From Paenibacillus sp. yr247 (lineage in GTDB: Bacteria; Bacillota; Bacilli; Paenibacillales; NBRC-103111): DNA of 64,000 bases. Made by a program: the position numbers and the translations under genes. The stretch's first letter is position 1; every line of letters begins with the position of its first letter. Of this stretch, positions 8,093 through 15,391 are shown piece by piece. A model generated the notes under the pieces. It ran no database searches and was not told where the DNA came from. It worked only from the letters and a program-made list of their open reading frames with translations. The DNA is taken from positions 186,001-250,000 of the forward strand of contig NZ_FNIF01000004.1 in the NCBI RefSeq assembly GCF_900103825.1, in the 5' to 3' direction.

Positions 8093-8623
8093 TCAATCCA
8101 AAACATTTTTAATCTCTTCTATACTTTTTCTGGCTCGGTTGTTGAGCGATTTCTTGTCTTTTAACTGAAAAAAATGAAGCTCATGCCCTGGGTCTACTAT
8201 CAGTGGTTTTACAATAATATCATCTAGAATCTTCAACGTATGACGATAGGCCGTATACCGTATTTCTTTGGAAATAATATTCTTTAACGATTTGATTAAG
8301 TCAATTAGTTTCTCAGCATATATGAGTTTAACGATACTATCTGCTCCCATGATATGGCGGTATACGAATGCGATCACATTCTCAAGAATTCGGGGATCCG
8401 GATAATATTTAGCAAGGGATTCTAAACTAGTGATCGCTTCCCAGTCTCTAATTGATAGTTCATTCGTGAACTTATCAATCAGTTCATTGTACCAGTCAAC
8501 TTCGATCTGTCTTTCTATATCGTATTTCTTATATTCTTCAAGTACACCTTCACGATGCATGTGAAAAAAACTACCTCGATATAAAGTGAATAATCCCTTA
8601 GCTCTCTGCTCTAGCTCCTCCAT
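8093..8623 (-). CDS. Conserved-looking helical protein of unknown function
   Basis: A 176-residue soluble, almost fully alpha-helical protein with charged amphipathic segments and no membrane part or signal peptide. It lies 13 bp downstream of the TPR-methyltransferase gene on the same strand, so the two are probably cotranscribed. Not recognised. Given its partner it could be a HEAT/TPR-like scaffold or the methyltransferase's substrate, which is speculation. Confidence 0.7.
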   Translation of the reverse strand: MEELEQRAKGLFTLYRGSFFHMHREGVLEEYKKYDIERQIEVDWYNELIDKFTNELSIRDWEAITSLESLAKYYPDPRILENVIAFVYRHIMGADSIVKLIYAEKLIDLIKSLKNIISKEIRYTAYRHTLKILDDIIVKPLIVDPGHELHFFQLKDKKSLNNRARKSIEEIKNVLD

Positions 8624-8636
8624 GATATCACCATTT

Positions 8637-10205
8637 CTATGTATATTCTTTCAAAAGCTTGATAAGCGCTGAAGCTCCTTCATGTTCAGGTGCTATCCTG
8701 ATTGATTTTTGAGCAAATTCCTCAGCAGCATCTTCCTCACCGATTTCGTAATAGCAAATGGCCATATCATAGAGCACAGAAACGTCATTTTTGTACTCAT
8801 TCTGTGTTTGTTCGAAGAATTGCAAAGCATCCTTGAACATTTCCATTTGATACAATAACGTTGCGCAGTCCAAAGCTAAGTCACGATTCACTTCCATAGG
8901 ATAATACCCTGCCCACATCAGTAGAATCCCTTGACGAATATCAGCTAGTTCTTCCTCCTCACACGATGAAAGTAAGTCCGAGAAGCGCTTCGCACTTTGC
9001 GTAAAAATTTGAGCATCATAGCCACCCAATCGCCAAAAGGAAAGCAGCTGGTGTATCTCCATGTGATCCAAATGCGCGTCAAACCATTCTTTGATACTGA
9101 AAAAGTCATCCGGACCAAAACGCTCAACAAACCGCCGATAGGCTAAACGGGTATTGCCATAGCTGCGCGGCTCGGAAAGCATCAATATACACCCAATGTT
9201 CAAATGGTTATAAGGATGTGATGTAAATAAACACATGGCACCCTTTTGCTCAAAAACATGACCAATGGCATGATAATTTGCCGTCAGGGAAAAGCTTCCA
9301 TGAAGAATCAGTTTGGGAGGCTCGTTATATTCCCAACTCTCTAAGCGGTGGTCGCCTTTATCCGCGGTTAGCAGGACAAATCCCTCTCGTGAAAGCAGAT
9401 TAAGCCGGTCTAAACATTGCAGTCCAATAGCAGGAAAGAGGACATGTGAATCCTCCAGTTTATGCAAGTACAGCTCTATGATCTCGCGGTAAGGATAAGA
9501 TTCCTGTTCATACTCAGCCGCTCTGCGATAATGACGATAATGATACTCGGGAATGACGCTCTTCAACCTATCCGAAGCACTAAGTTCGGCAGCTTCATCT
9601 GGATAACGAAGAGAAACCATACACTCATAAATCTTATTTTCATCGACATAAATCAGTTCTTGCGGGATACTGTCAAAAAAGTAATTGGCGATAATCAAGA
9701 GAGGCTGCTGCAAGTCACCCCTACGGATTCGTATCCCAGATTGCGTCAAGCTAAGCTCTGTATCGGTTACAGCATCAAATTGCGCAAAGTCTAGAACACC
9801 CTGCTCCACAAAGGGATATAAGCTGCGGTGCTGCTGCCAATAGGTTACATTTTGGATTGCCAAATCACTCATCACATAGCGAAATGGAGATATTGGGATG
9901 CCAGAATAATCCCTCAGCTCGCACAGTTCCTTTAACACGTGAAAGGCTAATCGGCCCGAGCCCGCGCCAAGCTCTAGAATCGTCACAGGTTCAGACTCAG
10001 ATGTATAACCAAGTCTCGCTCGATCTTGAAGAAATCCAAATATTATCTCCGCATACGCTATAGCAATCATAGGGTTACTTGTTATATATTGTGGTACCTC
10101 TTCACTCTGCCAAGCACGAATTCCCTGCTGCTCATAATAAGCACGCTGAAGCTCCCAAATTGGCGCTTCACCGAAACGGTAGATCTTCTGTTCGCTATGT
10201 GTCAT
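8637..10205 (-). CDS. SAM-dependent methyltransferase (MidA-like) with C-terminal TPR
   Basis: A 522-residue cytoplasmic protein. Residues about 70-220 form a class I methyltransferase: motif I LELGAGSGRLA binds S-adenosylmethionine, and the later IANYFFDSIPQELIYVDE resembles the MidA/DUF185 family, which methylates proteins. The last 100 residues contain TPR-type helices (YDMAICYYEIGEEDAAEEFAQ). First gene of a two-gene unit with 8093-8623. TPR fusion suggests a protein partner or substrate. Confidence 0.85.
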   Translation of the reverse strand: MTHSEQKIYRFGEAPIWELQRAYYEQQGIRAWQSEEVPQYITSNPMIAIAYAEIIFGFLQDRARLGYTSESEPVTILELGAGSGRLAFHVLKELCELRDYSGIPISPFRYVMSDLAIQNVTYWQQHRSLYPFVEQGVLDFAQFDAVTDTELSLTQSGIRIRRGDLQQPLLIIANYFFDSIPQELIYVDENKIYECMVSLRYPDEAAELSASDRLKSVIPEYHYRHYRRAAEYEQESYPYREIIELYLHKLEDSHVLFPAIGLQCLDRLNLLSREGFVLLTADKGDHRLESWEYNEPPKLILHGSFSLTANYHAIGHVFEQKGAMCLFTSHPYNHLNIGCILMLSEPRSYGNTRLAYRRFVERFGPDDFFSIKEWFDAHLDHMEIHQLLSFWRLGGYDAQIFTQSAKRFSDLLSSCEEEELADIRQGILLMWAGYYPMEVNRDLALDCATLLYQMEMFKDALQFFEQTQNEYKNDVSVLYDMAICYYEIGEEDAAEEFAQKSIRIAPEHEGASALIKLLKEYT

Positions 10206-10280
10206 TCCTTTGAACCTACTTTACTCAAATTATGAAAAAACCATACCCATCTTACCATAAAATACCTCCTATACAAAAAA

Positions 10281-10319
10281 AGAAAGACAGTTATCCAGCT
10301 TAGCGATAACTAGCTTTCT
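10281..10319. terminator. Terminator after the first CotB-like gene
   Basis: Hairpin with arms AGAAAG..AGTTATC and GATAACT..CTTTCT, between the convergent or adjacent units; A/T-rich flanks on both sides. Confidence 0.75.
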
Positions 10320-10341
10320 ACGAGAACAAGAAATCTATGAT

Positions 10342-11016
10342 TTACATGTTAAATGGTATGCAATTTTTGATGTGTTGGATGTTGTAATGCATCTTTTTCT
10401 CATCGGCGGTGACGAGTTCAACAAAAGGGTGGGTCATTTTCTGCAGCAATCCAATCTTGTTGGAATTTAATCCGGAATCAAAACACACAATTTCTCCTTC
10501 TAAACCTTTCAGCAATTGTTCAAAAGTGTCCGGGAGTGCAGCAAACGATGGATCAAAAGAACTAGCAGTCATTTGATTTTGTGCTCGCATATAAGGTGTC
10601 TGGTGGGTTTCATAGGGACTGATCCATTTTAAGTGAAACTGAGGAATGTACATCACTTGATAGAGCGGTGAATAAAATACGAAATAATCTTGTGCAATAT
10701 ATCTTACATAACCATGAAGTGTCTGATTGTCGGATATATATATTTCAACGAATCGATCGATCGCGCTGCTTAAAATTTGCTGATAAGTGATCATCCCTGT
10801 TTGCATAATCGGGACAGGTGGTGGATCCATATTTGTTTTATCTTCGGTAGATAGTTTCACATTTTTAATATGGGCGGTTGGAAGATATAGATACTTCTTT
10901 TCCATGTAACTGACGATAACATCGGGTCCAACATCAATTAAATAGCCAATCTTTTCTCGATCCCCTTTCATCTCAATCTGTACCAACTTTCCGATATAAT
11001 CGTTGAAAAAAGTCAT
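10342..11016 (-). CDS. CotB-like spore coat domain protein 1
   Basis: A 224-residue protein made of three Sm/SH3-like beta repeats, each of the pattern G-x-L-V-x-I ... GYLIDVGPDVIVSY ... YLYLPTAHIKNVKL. This matches the repeated N-terminal part of B. subtilis CotB (VTVYRGG..KGKL..VKSDYIAL..YYQLEHVKSI), but there is no Ser/Lys/Arg-rich tail. AAGGAGGT lies 8 nt before ATG. It follows the permease gene by 29 bp and is probably cotranscribed with it. It is a paralogue of 14501-15205, both flanking cotH. Coat location is inferred from homology and context. Confidence 0.72.
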   Translation of the reverse strand: MTFFNDYIGKLVQIEMKGDREKIGYLIDVGPDVIVSYMEKKYLYLPTAHIKNVKLSTEDKTNMDPPPVPIMQTGMITYQQILSSAIDRFVEIYISDNQTLHGYVRYIAQDYFVFYSPLYQVMYIPQFHLKWISPYETHQTPYMRAQNQMTASSFDPSFAALPDTFEQLLKGLEGEIVCFDSGLNSNKIGLLQKMTHPFVELVTADEKKMHYNIQHIKNCIPFNM

Positions 11017-11045
11017 AGTTGAATACCTCCTTTTTAATCATATTT

Positions 11046-12389
11046 TTAAAAAATCCATTCAACCCAAAAGGCAAGACATACCAACGTGAATATTAAAGCA
11101 GGGGGAATCGTTATAAACGTCACCTTGCAATAATCCTTCCAGCTTACTTTCACTTTATTTTGTTTTAGGATATGAAGCCAAATGAGCGAAGCTAGTGTCC
11201 CAATTGGTAAAAGTAAAGACCCTAGATCACTACCAACGACGCTGGCTAAATAGGTAACTTTTAAAGTCAGAGGGTCTAACTCCATACCGGTTAACGTGAG
11301 TGTTCCGATCATTAAGGCAGGGTGGTTGTTTACTAAAGTAGACAGGACTGTAACTAGTCCACCCATTAGCAAACTCCCATTTAATAAGTCCCCTAAAGCT
11401 AACGGCTTAAGATAACTGACCAGCATATGCGTGAGGCCAATATTATTTAATCCATAAATGATCACATACATGCCGAAAGCAAATACGAGAATATGCCAGG
11501 GAGTCTTTTTGACCATATCAGCAGGAGATATTTTGAGATAATACCAGCGCCAAGTGAGTAGAATGGCTGAACCTAGAACAGCCACGATACTGACGGGTAT
11601 CCCGAAATAAGAGGCGATAAATAAACTTACCCGTACCATAAATACAAACAATAATATATTCCTCATAAATTTTGCTCTATTTTTAATGGCTGGCATCGCA
11701 GTTGAAGGTTTAGCGTGTAAGGGATGCTGTCTAGGTACTTTCGGATTTAATGGCAATCTCTTTGGCAGGATGCGATAGAAACTTAGGAATAGTAGGAATG
11801 CGAAAACTAGCAATCCCAATGTAGAAGGAATAAACATCATTAACGTATGCATATATAAATCCATTCCAACAATTTTGAGTGCAATGAGATTAACAATATT
11901 GCTTACACCGATAGGAGCACTAGAAGCAGTAGCGATTAGAGCACCAGAGAGTAAATAGGGTATTTTCTGATGATTTTTCAACCCCAGATTTTGAAGAACA
12001 ATAATTAATATGGGCGTTGTAATCATAATGCTGCCATCGTTGTTAAAGAAGAGTGTCATCAGAAAACAAAGTAGGATGACGTACCAGAATAGACGGAGCC
12101 CTGAGCCTTTGGCTCGAGCTATCAAACCTTCAGCCGCCCATTGAAAGAATCCAAAGCTTTCTAATACGATTGCCATTACGATGGTAGCCATAATGGTGAT
12201 AACAGCGTCACTGATGGTGTCTGTAATTTTTAGCAAATCAGCGAAAGAAACACTCCCGCTAAGAAGGACGAGTAATGCGCCTCCTGTGGCCGGAATCGCT
12301 TCATTCAATTCCTTAGGGCGCCAAAGAATGAGTACAACTGTCATTACAAACGCCGCTATCGTAAGGGTTATCATTGTGGAACCGAACAT
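11046..12389 (-). CDS. ArsB/NhaD-type ion permease
   Basis: A 447-residue membrane protein with about 11-12 segments. It has the ArsB features FFNNDGSIMITTPILI and SSAPIGVSNIVNLIAL in the first half and STLVNNHPALMIGTL plus GSDLGSLLLPIGTLAS in the second, typical of arsenite/antimonite efflux pumps (ArsB, YdfA). No arsR or arsC is adjacent, so it may carry another anion. It is preceded by a small membrane protein gene and followed 29 bp later by a CotB-like gene, an odd setting for a metalloid pump. Confidence 0.85.
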   Translation of the reverse strand: MFGSTMITLTIAAFVMTVVLILWRPKELNEAIPATGGALLVLLSGSVSFADLLKITDTISDAVITIMATIVMAIVLESFGFFQWAAEGLIARAKGSGLRLFWYVILLCFLMTLFFNNDGSIMITTPILIIVLQNLGLKNHQKIPYLLSGALIATASSAPIGVSNIVNLIALKIVGMDLYMHTLMMFIPSTLGLLVFAFLLFLSFYRILPKRLPLNPKVPRQHPLHAKPSTAMPAIKNRAKFMRNILLFVFMVRVSLFIASYFGIPVSIVAVLGSAILLTWRWYYLKISPADMVKKTPWHILVFAFGMYVIIYGLNNIGLTHMLVSYLKPLALGDLLNGSLLMGGLVTVLSTLVNNHPALMIGTLTLTGMELDPLTLKVTYLASVVGSDLGSLLLPIGTLASLIWLHILKQNKVKVSWKDYCKVTFITIPPALIFTLVCLAFWVEWIF

Positions 12390-12443
12390 GATTTTTCACC
12401 CCGCTTTGAGAAAATTGATCTTAATGAATTTCTGAGTCCAACC

Positions 12444-12596
12444 CTATCGGGCGTCGATTCTCTTGATGTATGCCATATCCGGCATAGTCAAATCTTTGGA
12501 AGATAAAACGACTTCCTCCTCGAATTCTAAAGAAGGTGGCTTCACTAAAAAGAATAGTAGATTTCCCGCTAACATAATAATTAACAGGACGACCAT
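12444..12596 (-). CDS. Small single-pass membrane protein
   Basis: A 50-residue protein: residues 1-20 are a transmembrane helix (MVVLLIIMLAGNLLFFLV), the rest a polar tail. GGGAGGG is 9 nt before the ATG at 12596; an earlier ATG would overlap the site. It lies 54 bp upstream of the permease on the same strand and may be an accessory peptide of it. Not recognised by family. Confidence 0.55.
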   Translation of the reverse strand: MVVLLIIMLAGNLLFFLVKPPSLEFEEEVVLSSKDLTMPDMAYIKRIDAR

Positions 12597-12755
12597 TGTC
12601 ATTCCCTCCCTTCTTCCCTTTACTACCATCTATCATTAGTAGATATTGATACTGTATGTATACGAGACCTGTCTATGTTTTGCTATAAACTGTTACCCTC
12701 ATCTTTCAAAGATTCCACTCCTGTCTAGTAAATGAGAACTTGGAACAATAAAAAA

Positions 12756-12779
12756 ACCAAATGCTACCCGGCATTTGGT
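12756..12779 (-). terminator. Terminator of cotH
   Basis: Perfect 9-bp stem ACCAAATGC/GCATTTGGT, followed on the minus strand by a run of T residues, 3 bp after the cotH stop codon. Confidence 0.88.
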
Positions 12780-12782
12780 CAG

Positions 12783-13835
12783 TTAAAGCTTTTCTAGTTC
12801 TTTGCTAATAATTGTTCGCCGTTCCTTCACGTAGTTCTGAATGAATTCGGGTTCACCTTTAAATTTTGAGTATGACCACTTTCTATTATGGTCTTTCAAC
12901 ATATAAGGAGCTATTGTACCGTGTAAATGCTCGATGATAGGAGATAACTGATTCAAAGTAAACGTGGTTTGCAGAATGGAAGTAAGAATTTGTTTATAAC
13001 GCAGCCTAACGCTTGGGAATTCCATCAATTTATTGGTTAGACCGTTGTACCCTTTAATTCTCACCAAATCACTCCCGCATGCTTTCCCATAGCAGTTTCT
13101 CCCCCAAGTGCCTTCGTAATCCCAGGGAATGATGCGATATAATTTCGTAGGCTTATGGCGGTAGATCGCATAGTTCTGATCAAATCCATCAAAGTTTCCC
13201 GTAAAAACCGCACCTGCTAGCCATCGTAAATAATTATCAACATCCAAATTGGATTGCAAATAAGTAAACAATGGTTTACTAGTCAGTTTATTGATTTGGG
13301 AAATGAATGCGCTCAGCTCTATTTTTTCGTTGCTGACGCCCATGATTTGCTCATATCCTTTAAACATCGACGTCTTTCTCTTATTTTTTTCCGGGTGAAA
13401 CAGTTCAAAGTTGGCATCATCATCTACGGCATAGAACAGGGATTGTGCACTAATCTGTCTCTGCCTGAAGAAGTTCTTGTCGACAGACTCTATTTCCAAA
13501 TAAACCCCTTTTGTCTCCCCGTTTAGCTTCAACTGAAAATGTTCCGTTTGTGGGCTTGGGACGCCGATAAGTTGAAAAAATCGAAATGACAGCGCATTTC
13601 GAATCATCGAAGGATCGTCGTAATCTGCATTCAGATGGTATGTTTTCCCCCCACTTACAATTTCATATGATTTCTTCGCATACTCACGCGTGTGCCCCCC
13701 CCGATAACGGACCTTAATTGCATCGCGATTTCCTTTATCGATGAGTACACCGTTTACGAAGTGTGTACTCCAAACATCTGCATTTAGCTTTTTAAGCTGC
13801 TGCTCTTGGATTACGATATGTCGAATCGGTATCAT
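12783..13835 (-). CDS. cotH: Spore coat protein kinase CotH
   Basis: A 350-residue atypical protein kinase that, in B. subtilis, phosphorylates serines of CotB and CotG during coat assembly in the mother cell. Family features: KKSYEIV near residue 55 and RNALSFRFF near residue 79 (nucleotide-binding half), then NFDGFDQNYAIY with D216 and RIIPWDYEGTWG with D239. The 23-residue spacing between these aspartates is that of the essential pair in B. subtilis CotH. Length agrees (362 in B. subtilis). It lies directly downstream of the CotG-like repeat gene on the same strand, separated by a hairpin, and may depend on read-through. A GGCGGTG site precedes ATG. Confidence 0.9.
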   Translation of the reverse strand: MIPIRHIVIQEQQLKKLNADVWSTHFVNGVLIDKGNRDAIKVRYRGGHTREYAKKSYEIVSGGKTYHLNADYDDPSMIRNALSFRFFQLIGVPSPQTEHFQLKLNGETKGVYLEIESVDKNFFRQRQISAQSLFYAVDDDANFELFHPEKNKRKTSMFKGYEQIMGVSNEKIELSAFISQINKLTSKPLFTYLQSNLDVDNYLRWLAGAVFTGNFDGFDQNYAIYRHKPTKLYRIIPWDYEGTWGRNCYGKACGSDLVRIKGYNGLTNKLMEFPSVRLRYKQILTSILQTTFTLNQLSPIIEHLHGTIAPYMLKDHNRKWSYSKFKGEPEFIQNYVKERRTIISKELEKL

Positions 13836-13862
13836 AGTACACCGCCATTTCTACATAATAAA

Positions 13863-13887
13863 AAGTCTATCTATAATAGATAGACTT
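13863..13887 (-). terminator. Terminator between CotG-like gene and cotH
   Basis: Perfect 11-bp stem AAGTCTATCTA/TAGATAGACTT with a 3-nt loop, followed on the minus strand by TTTATTATG. It should reduce but perhaps not abolish read-through into cotH. Confidence 0.82.
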
Positions 13888-13912
13888 CCATCCTAGAGTA
13901 ATTTATTCGAGA

Positions 13913-14221
13913 TTAACAACGTTTGCCACGGCTCTTGTTCCCTCTTGATTTATTTCCGCGAGACTTGTTGCCTCTTGATTTATTGCCACGAGACTTGTTG
14001 CCTCTTGATTTATTGCCACGAGATTTGTTACCTCTTGATTTGTGGGGACCCATTTTTTTACCTATTGATTTGTGAGGACCCATTTTTTTACCTCTAGATT
14101 TGTTGCCTCTTGATTTGTTGCCTCTTGATTTGTTGCCTCTTGATTTATTTCCTTTAGATTTGTTACCTCTTGATTTGTTGCCTTTAGATTTGTCGCAATC
14201 AGAAGAAATACTAGCCAACAT
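13913..14221 (-). CDS. CotG-like KSRGN pentapeptide-repeat coat protein
   Basis: A 102-residue very basic protein: a short head (MLASISSDCD) followed by 18 pentapeptides, mostly KSRGN or KSKGN, interrupted once by KMGPH-KSIGK-KMGPH, and ending in KRC. Sixteen units carry a Ser between basic residues, like the Ser/Lys/Arg repeats of CotG that CotH phosphorylates. Cys at residue 9 and at the C-terminus could crosslink. The ATG at 14221 is 8 nt after AGGAGG; the TTG two codons earlier is too close. A sigma-K-like promoter lies upstream. The protein differs from CotG in repeat unit, so the relationship is functional inference. Confidence 0.8.
   Translation of the reverse strand: MLASISSDCDKSKGNKSRGNKSKGNKSRGNKSRGNKSRGNKSRGKKMGPHKSIGKKMGPHKSRGNKSRGNKSRGNKSRGNKSRGNKSRGNKSRGNKSRGKRC
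13922..14191 (-). repeat. 15-bp tandem repeat array
   Basis: Eighteen in-frame copies of a 15-bp unit (plus strand GTTGCCTCTTGATTT and variants) encode the KSRGN repeats. Such near-identical copies are prone to slippage, so copy number may vary between strains. Confidence 0.92.
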
Positions 14222-14250
14222 CTTCAAAACCTCCTTTAGTTTTAATAGTA

Positions 14251-14279
14251 TAGTCTATGAAAGTAGGTTTGATTTGGAT
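14251..14279 (-). promoter_or_regulatory. Sigma-K-like promoter of the CotG-like gene
   Basis: On the minus strand CATAGACTA (14259-14251) matches the sigma-K -10 consensus CATANNNTA exactly, with ATCC 16 bp upstream at the -35 position. The ribosome site begins about 15 bp further downstream. This implies late mother-cell expression. Confidence 0.6.
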
Positions 14280-14387
14280 AGAGATATTGGTTGATATGGA
14301 CAAATTAATTTATTAGTAAGTTCTGTAATTCATGTCTAGTTCAGTGTAGATTATCTCAGAAATATCGCAAATATAGATTGGAATCTA

Positions 14388-14416
14388 GTACCGATCTTTA
14401 GCGGATACATATACTT
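14388..14416 (+). promoter_or_regulatory. Possible sigma-K promoter of the second CotB-like gene
   Basis: CATATACTT at 14408-14416 agrees with CATANNNTA except the last base, with TACC about 15 bp upstream. It lies about 85 bp before the GTG start. The rest of 14280-14500 shows no gene. Confidence 0.35.
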
Positions 14417-14500
14417 ATATTACAAATGCGCAGCCATGACATGGGTTCTCGAGGTGAACACACAAGTTTTCGGCACTGCTGATAGAGAGGAGGTACAACT

Positions 14501-15205
14501 GTGGAAACTATGACTTTATGGATTGACAGGCAAGTAGAACTAAAGCTTTCGGGGATTCAACTGCCCTTAAAGGGAGTGCTGCTAGAGGTAAGCAGTGATC
14601 TTATCGTTATTTACAATGAATTTCATTTTTACTATATTCCAACGATCCATTTACAATATTTAAAGCTAGATCCTTATGCAAGTTCTTCCATAGACCCGCC
14701 TACCGAATATCCTTTTGATCTTCAATCCACTCCGATCTCCTATCGAAAGATGCTGATGAGCGCGAAGGGAATGTTCGTTGAAATATATATTACAGGCAAT
14801 CAAAGTGTACATGGATATTTAACTCATATCATGAATGATTATTTTGCATTTCATTCCCCTGTTTTTCATACCATTTTCATTTCGATGAAGCATGTCAAAT
14901 ACGTGGTCCCATATCATCCGAATACGACACCCTACTCGATGAAAATCGAAAATTTTCTCTTGCAGCCCTCACAAGTTACGTTCTCACGCACATTTGAACA
15001 ACAAATAAAAAAGCTAGAAAGTATGTTTGTTGTCTTTGATCTCGGAGAAAATTCGAGCAAAATTGGTGTCCTCCACTCTGCTGACCATCCTTTTCTTGAG
15101 CTTCATACAGCTACTGGAAAAACGATACTGCATAGCGAACATGTGAAAACGATTCACCTGCCCGCCGTGCGCAAAGGTGACAATTTTGCAGGACGCATGC
15201 TCTAA
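14501..15205 (+). CDS. CotB-like spore coat domain protein 2
   Basis: A 234-residue protein that aligns along its length with the protein at 10342-11016 (for example SIDPP against NMDPP, VEIYITGNQSVHGYLTHI against VEIYISDNQTLHGYVRYI, and a shared SSKIGVL/SNKIGLL segment). The three Sm-like beta repeats match the CotB N-terminal region; no phosphorylatable tail is present. GTG start after GAGGAGGT. It is divergent from the CotG-like gene and ends at a terminator. Coat function inferred from homology and neighbours. Confidence 0.72.
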   Translation: METMTLWIDRQVELKLSGIQLPLKGVLLEVSSDLIVIYNEFHFYYIPTIHLQYLKLDPYASSSIDPPTEYPFDLQSTPISYRKMLMSAKGMFVEIYITGNQSVHGYLTHIMNDYFAFHSPVFHTIFISMKHVKYVVPYHPNTTPYSMKIENFLLQPSQVTFSRTFEQQIKKLESMFVVFDLGENSSKIGVLHSADHPFLELHTATGKTILHSEHVKTIHLPAVRKGDNFAGRML

Positions 15206-15208
15206 CCT

Positions 15209-15228
15209 TGACGTCCGCCCGGACGTCA
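15209..15228 (+). terminator. Terminator of the second CotB-like gene
   Basis: 8-bp stem TGACGTCC/GGACGTCA with a 4-nt loop and TTTTG after it. Confidence 0.82.
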
Positions 15229-15232
15229 TTTT

Positions 15233-15391
15233 GATTTACCACTTGGTAGTCCTGATTATGGCTGGCATCCGCACATGTCTAGTCGATTGGGCTTATTCCG
15301 ACTCATTCAAACATCAGGCGATCATATGATAACCCCTCAATTCGATCCTAAGCGTATAGCCCGAAAGCTTTATGAAGCAGCTAGAGACTAG
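15233..15391 (+). pseudogene. C-terminal gene remnant
   Basis: An open frame without a start or ribosome site encodes about 52 residues that look protein-like (DLPLGSPDYGWHPHMSSRLG at its start, then a segment ending RIARKLYEAARD). It begins inside the terminator of the CotB-like gene and ends with TAG overlapping the end of the convergent protease gene. It is probably the tail of a deleted gene. The family was not recognised. Confidence 0.35.

Noticed and set aside
12421..12636. Alternative minus-strand frame of 71 codons overlapping the small membrane protein
   Set aside because: The other frame has the well-placed GGGAGGG site and a clear membrane helix.
13922..14191. Regular repeats resembling a CRISPR array
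   Set aside because: Units are contiguous 15-bp in-frame codon repeats without spacers; they encode the KSRGN protein.
14100..14294. Plus-strand open frame rich in LPLDL repeats
   Set aside because: It is the antisense reading of the KSRGN repeats and has no ribosome site.
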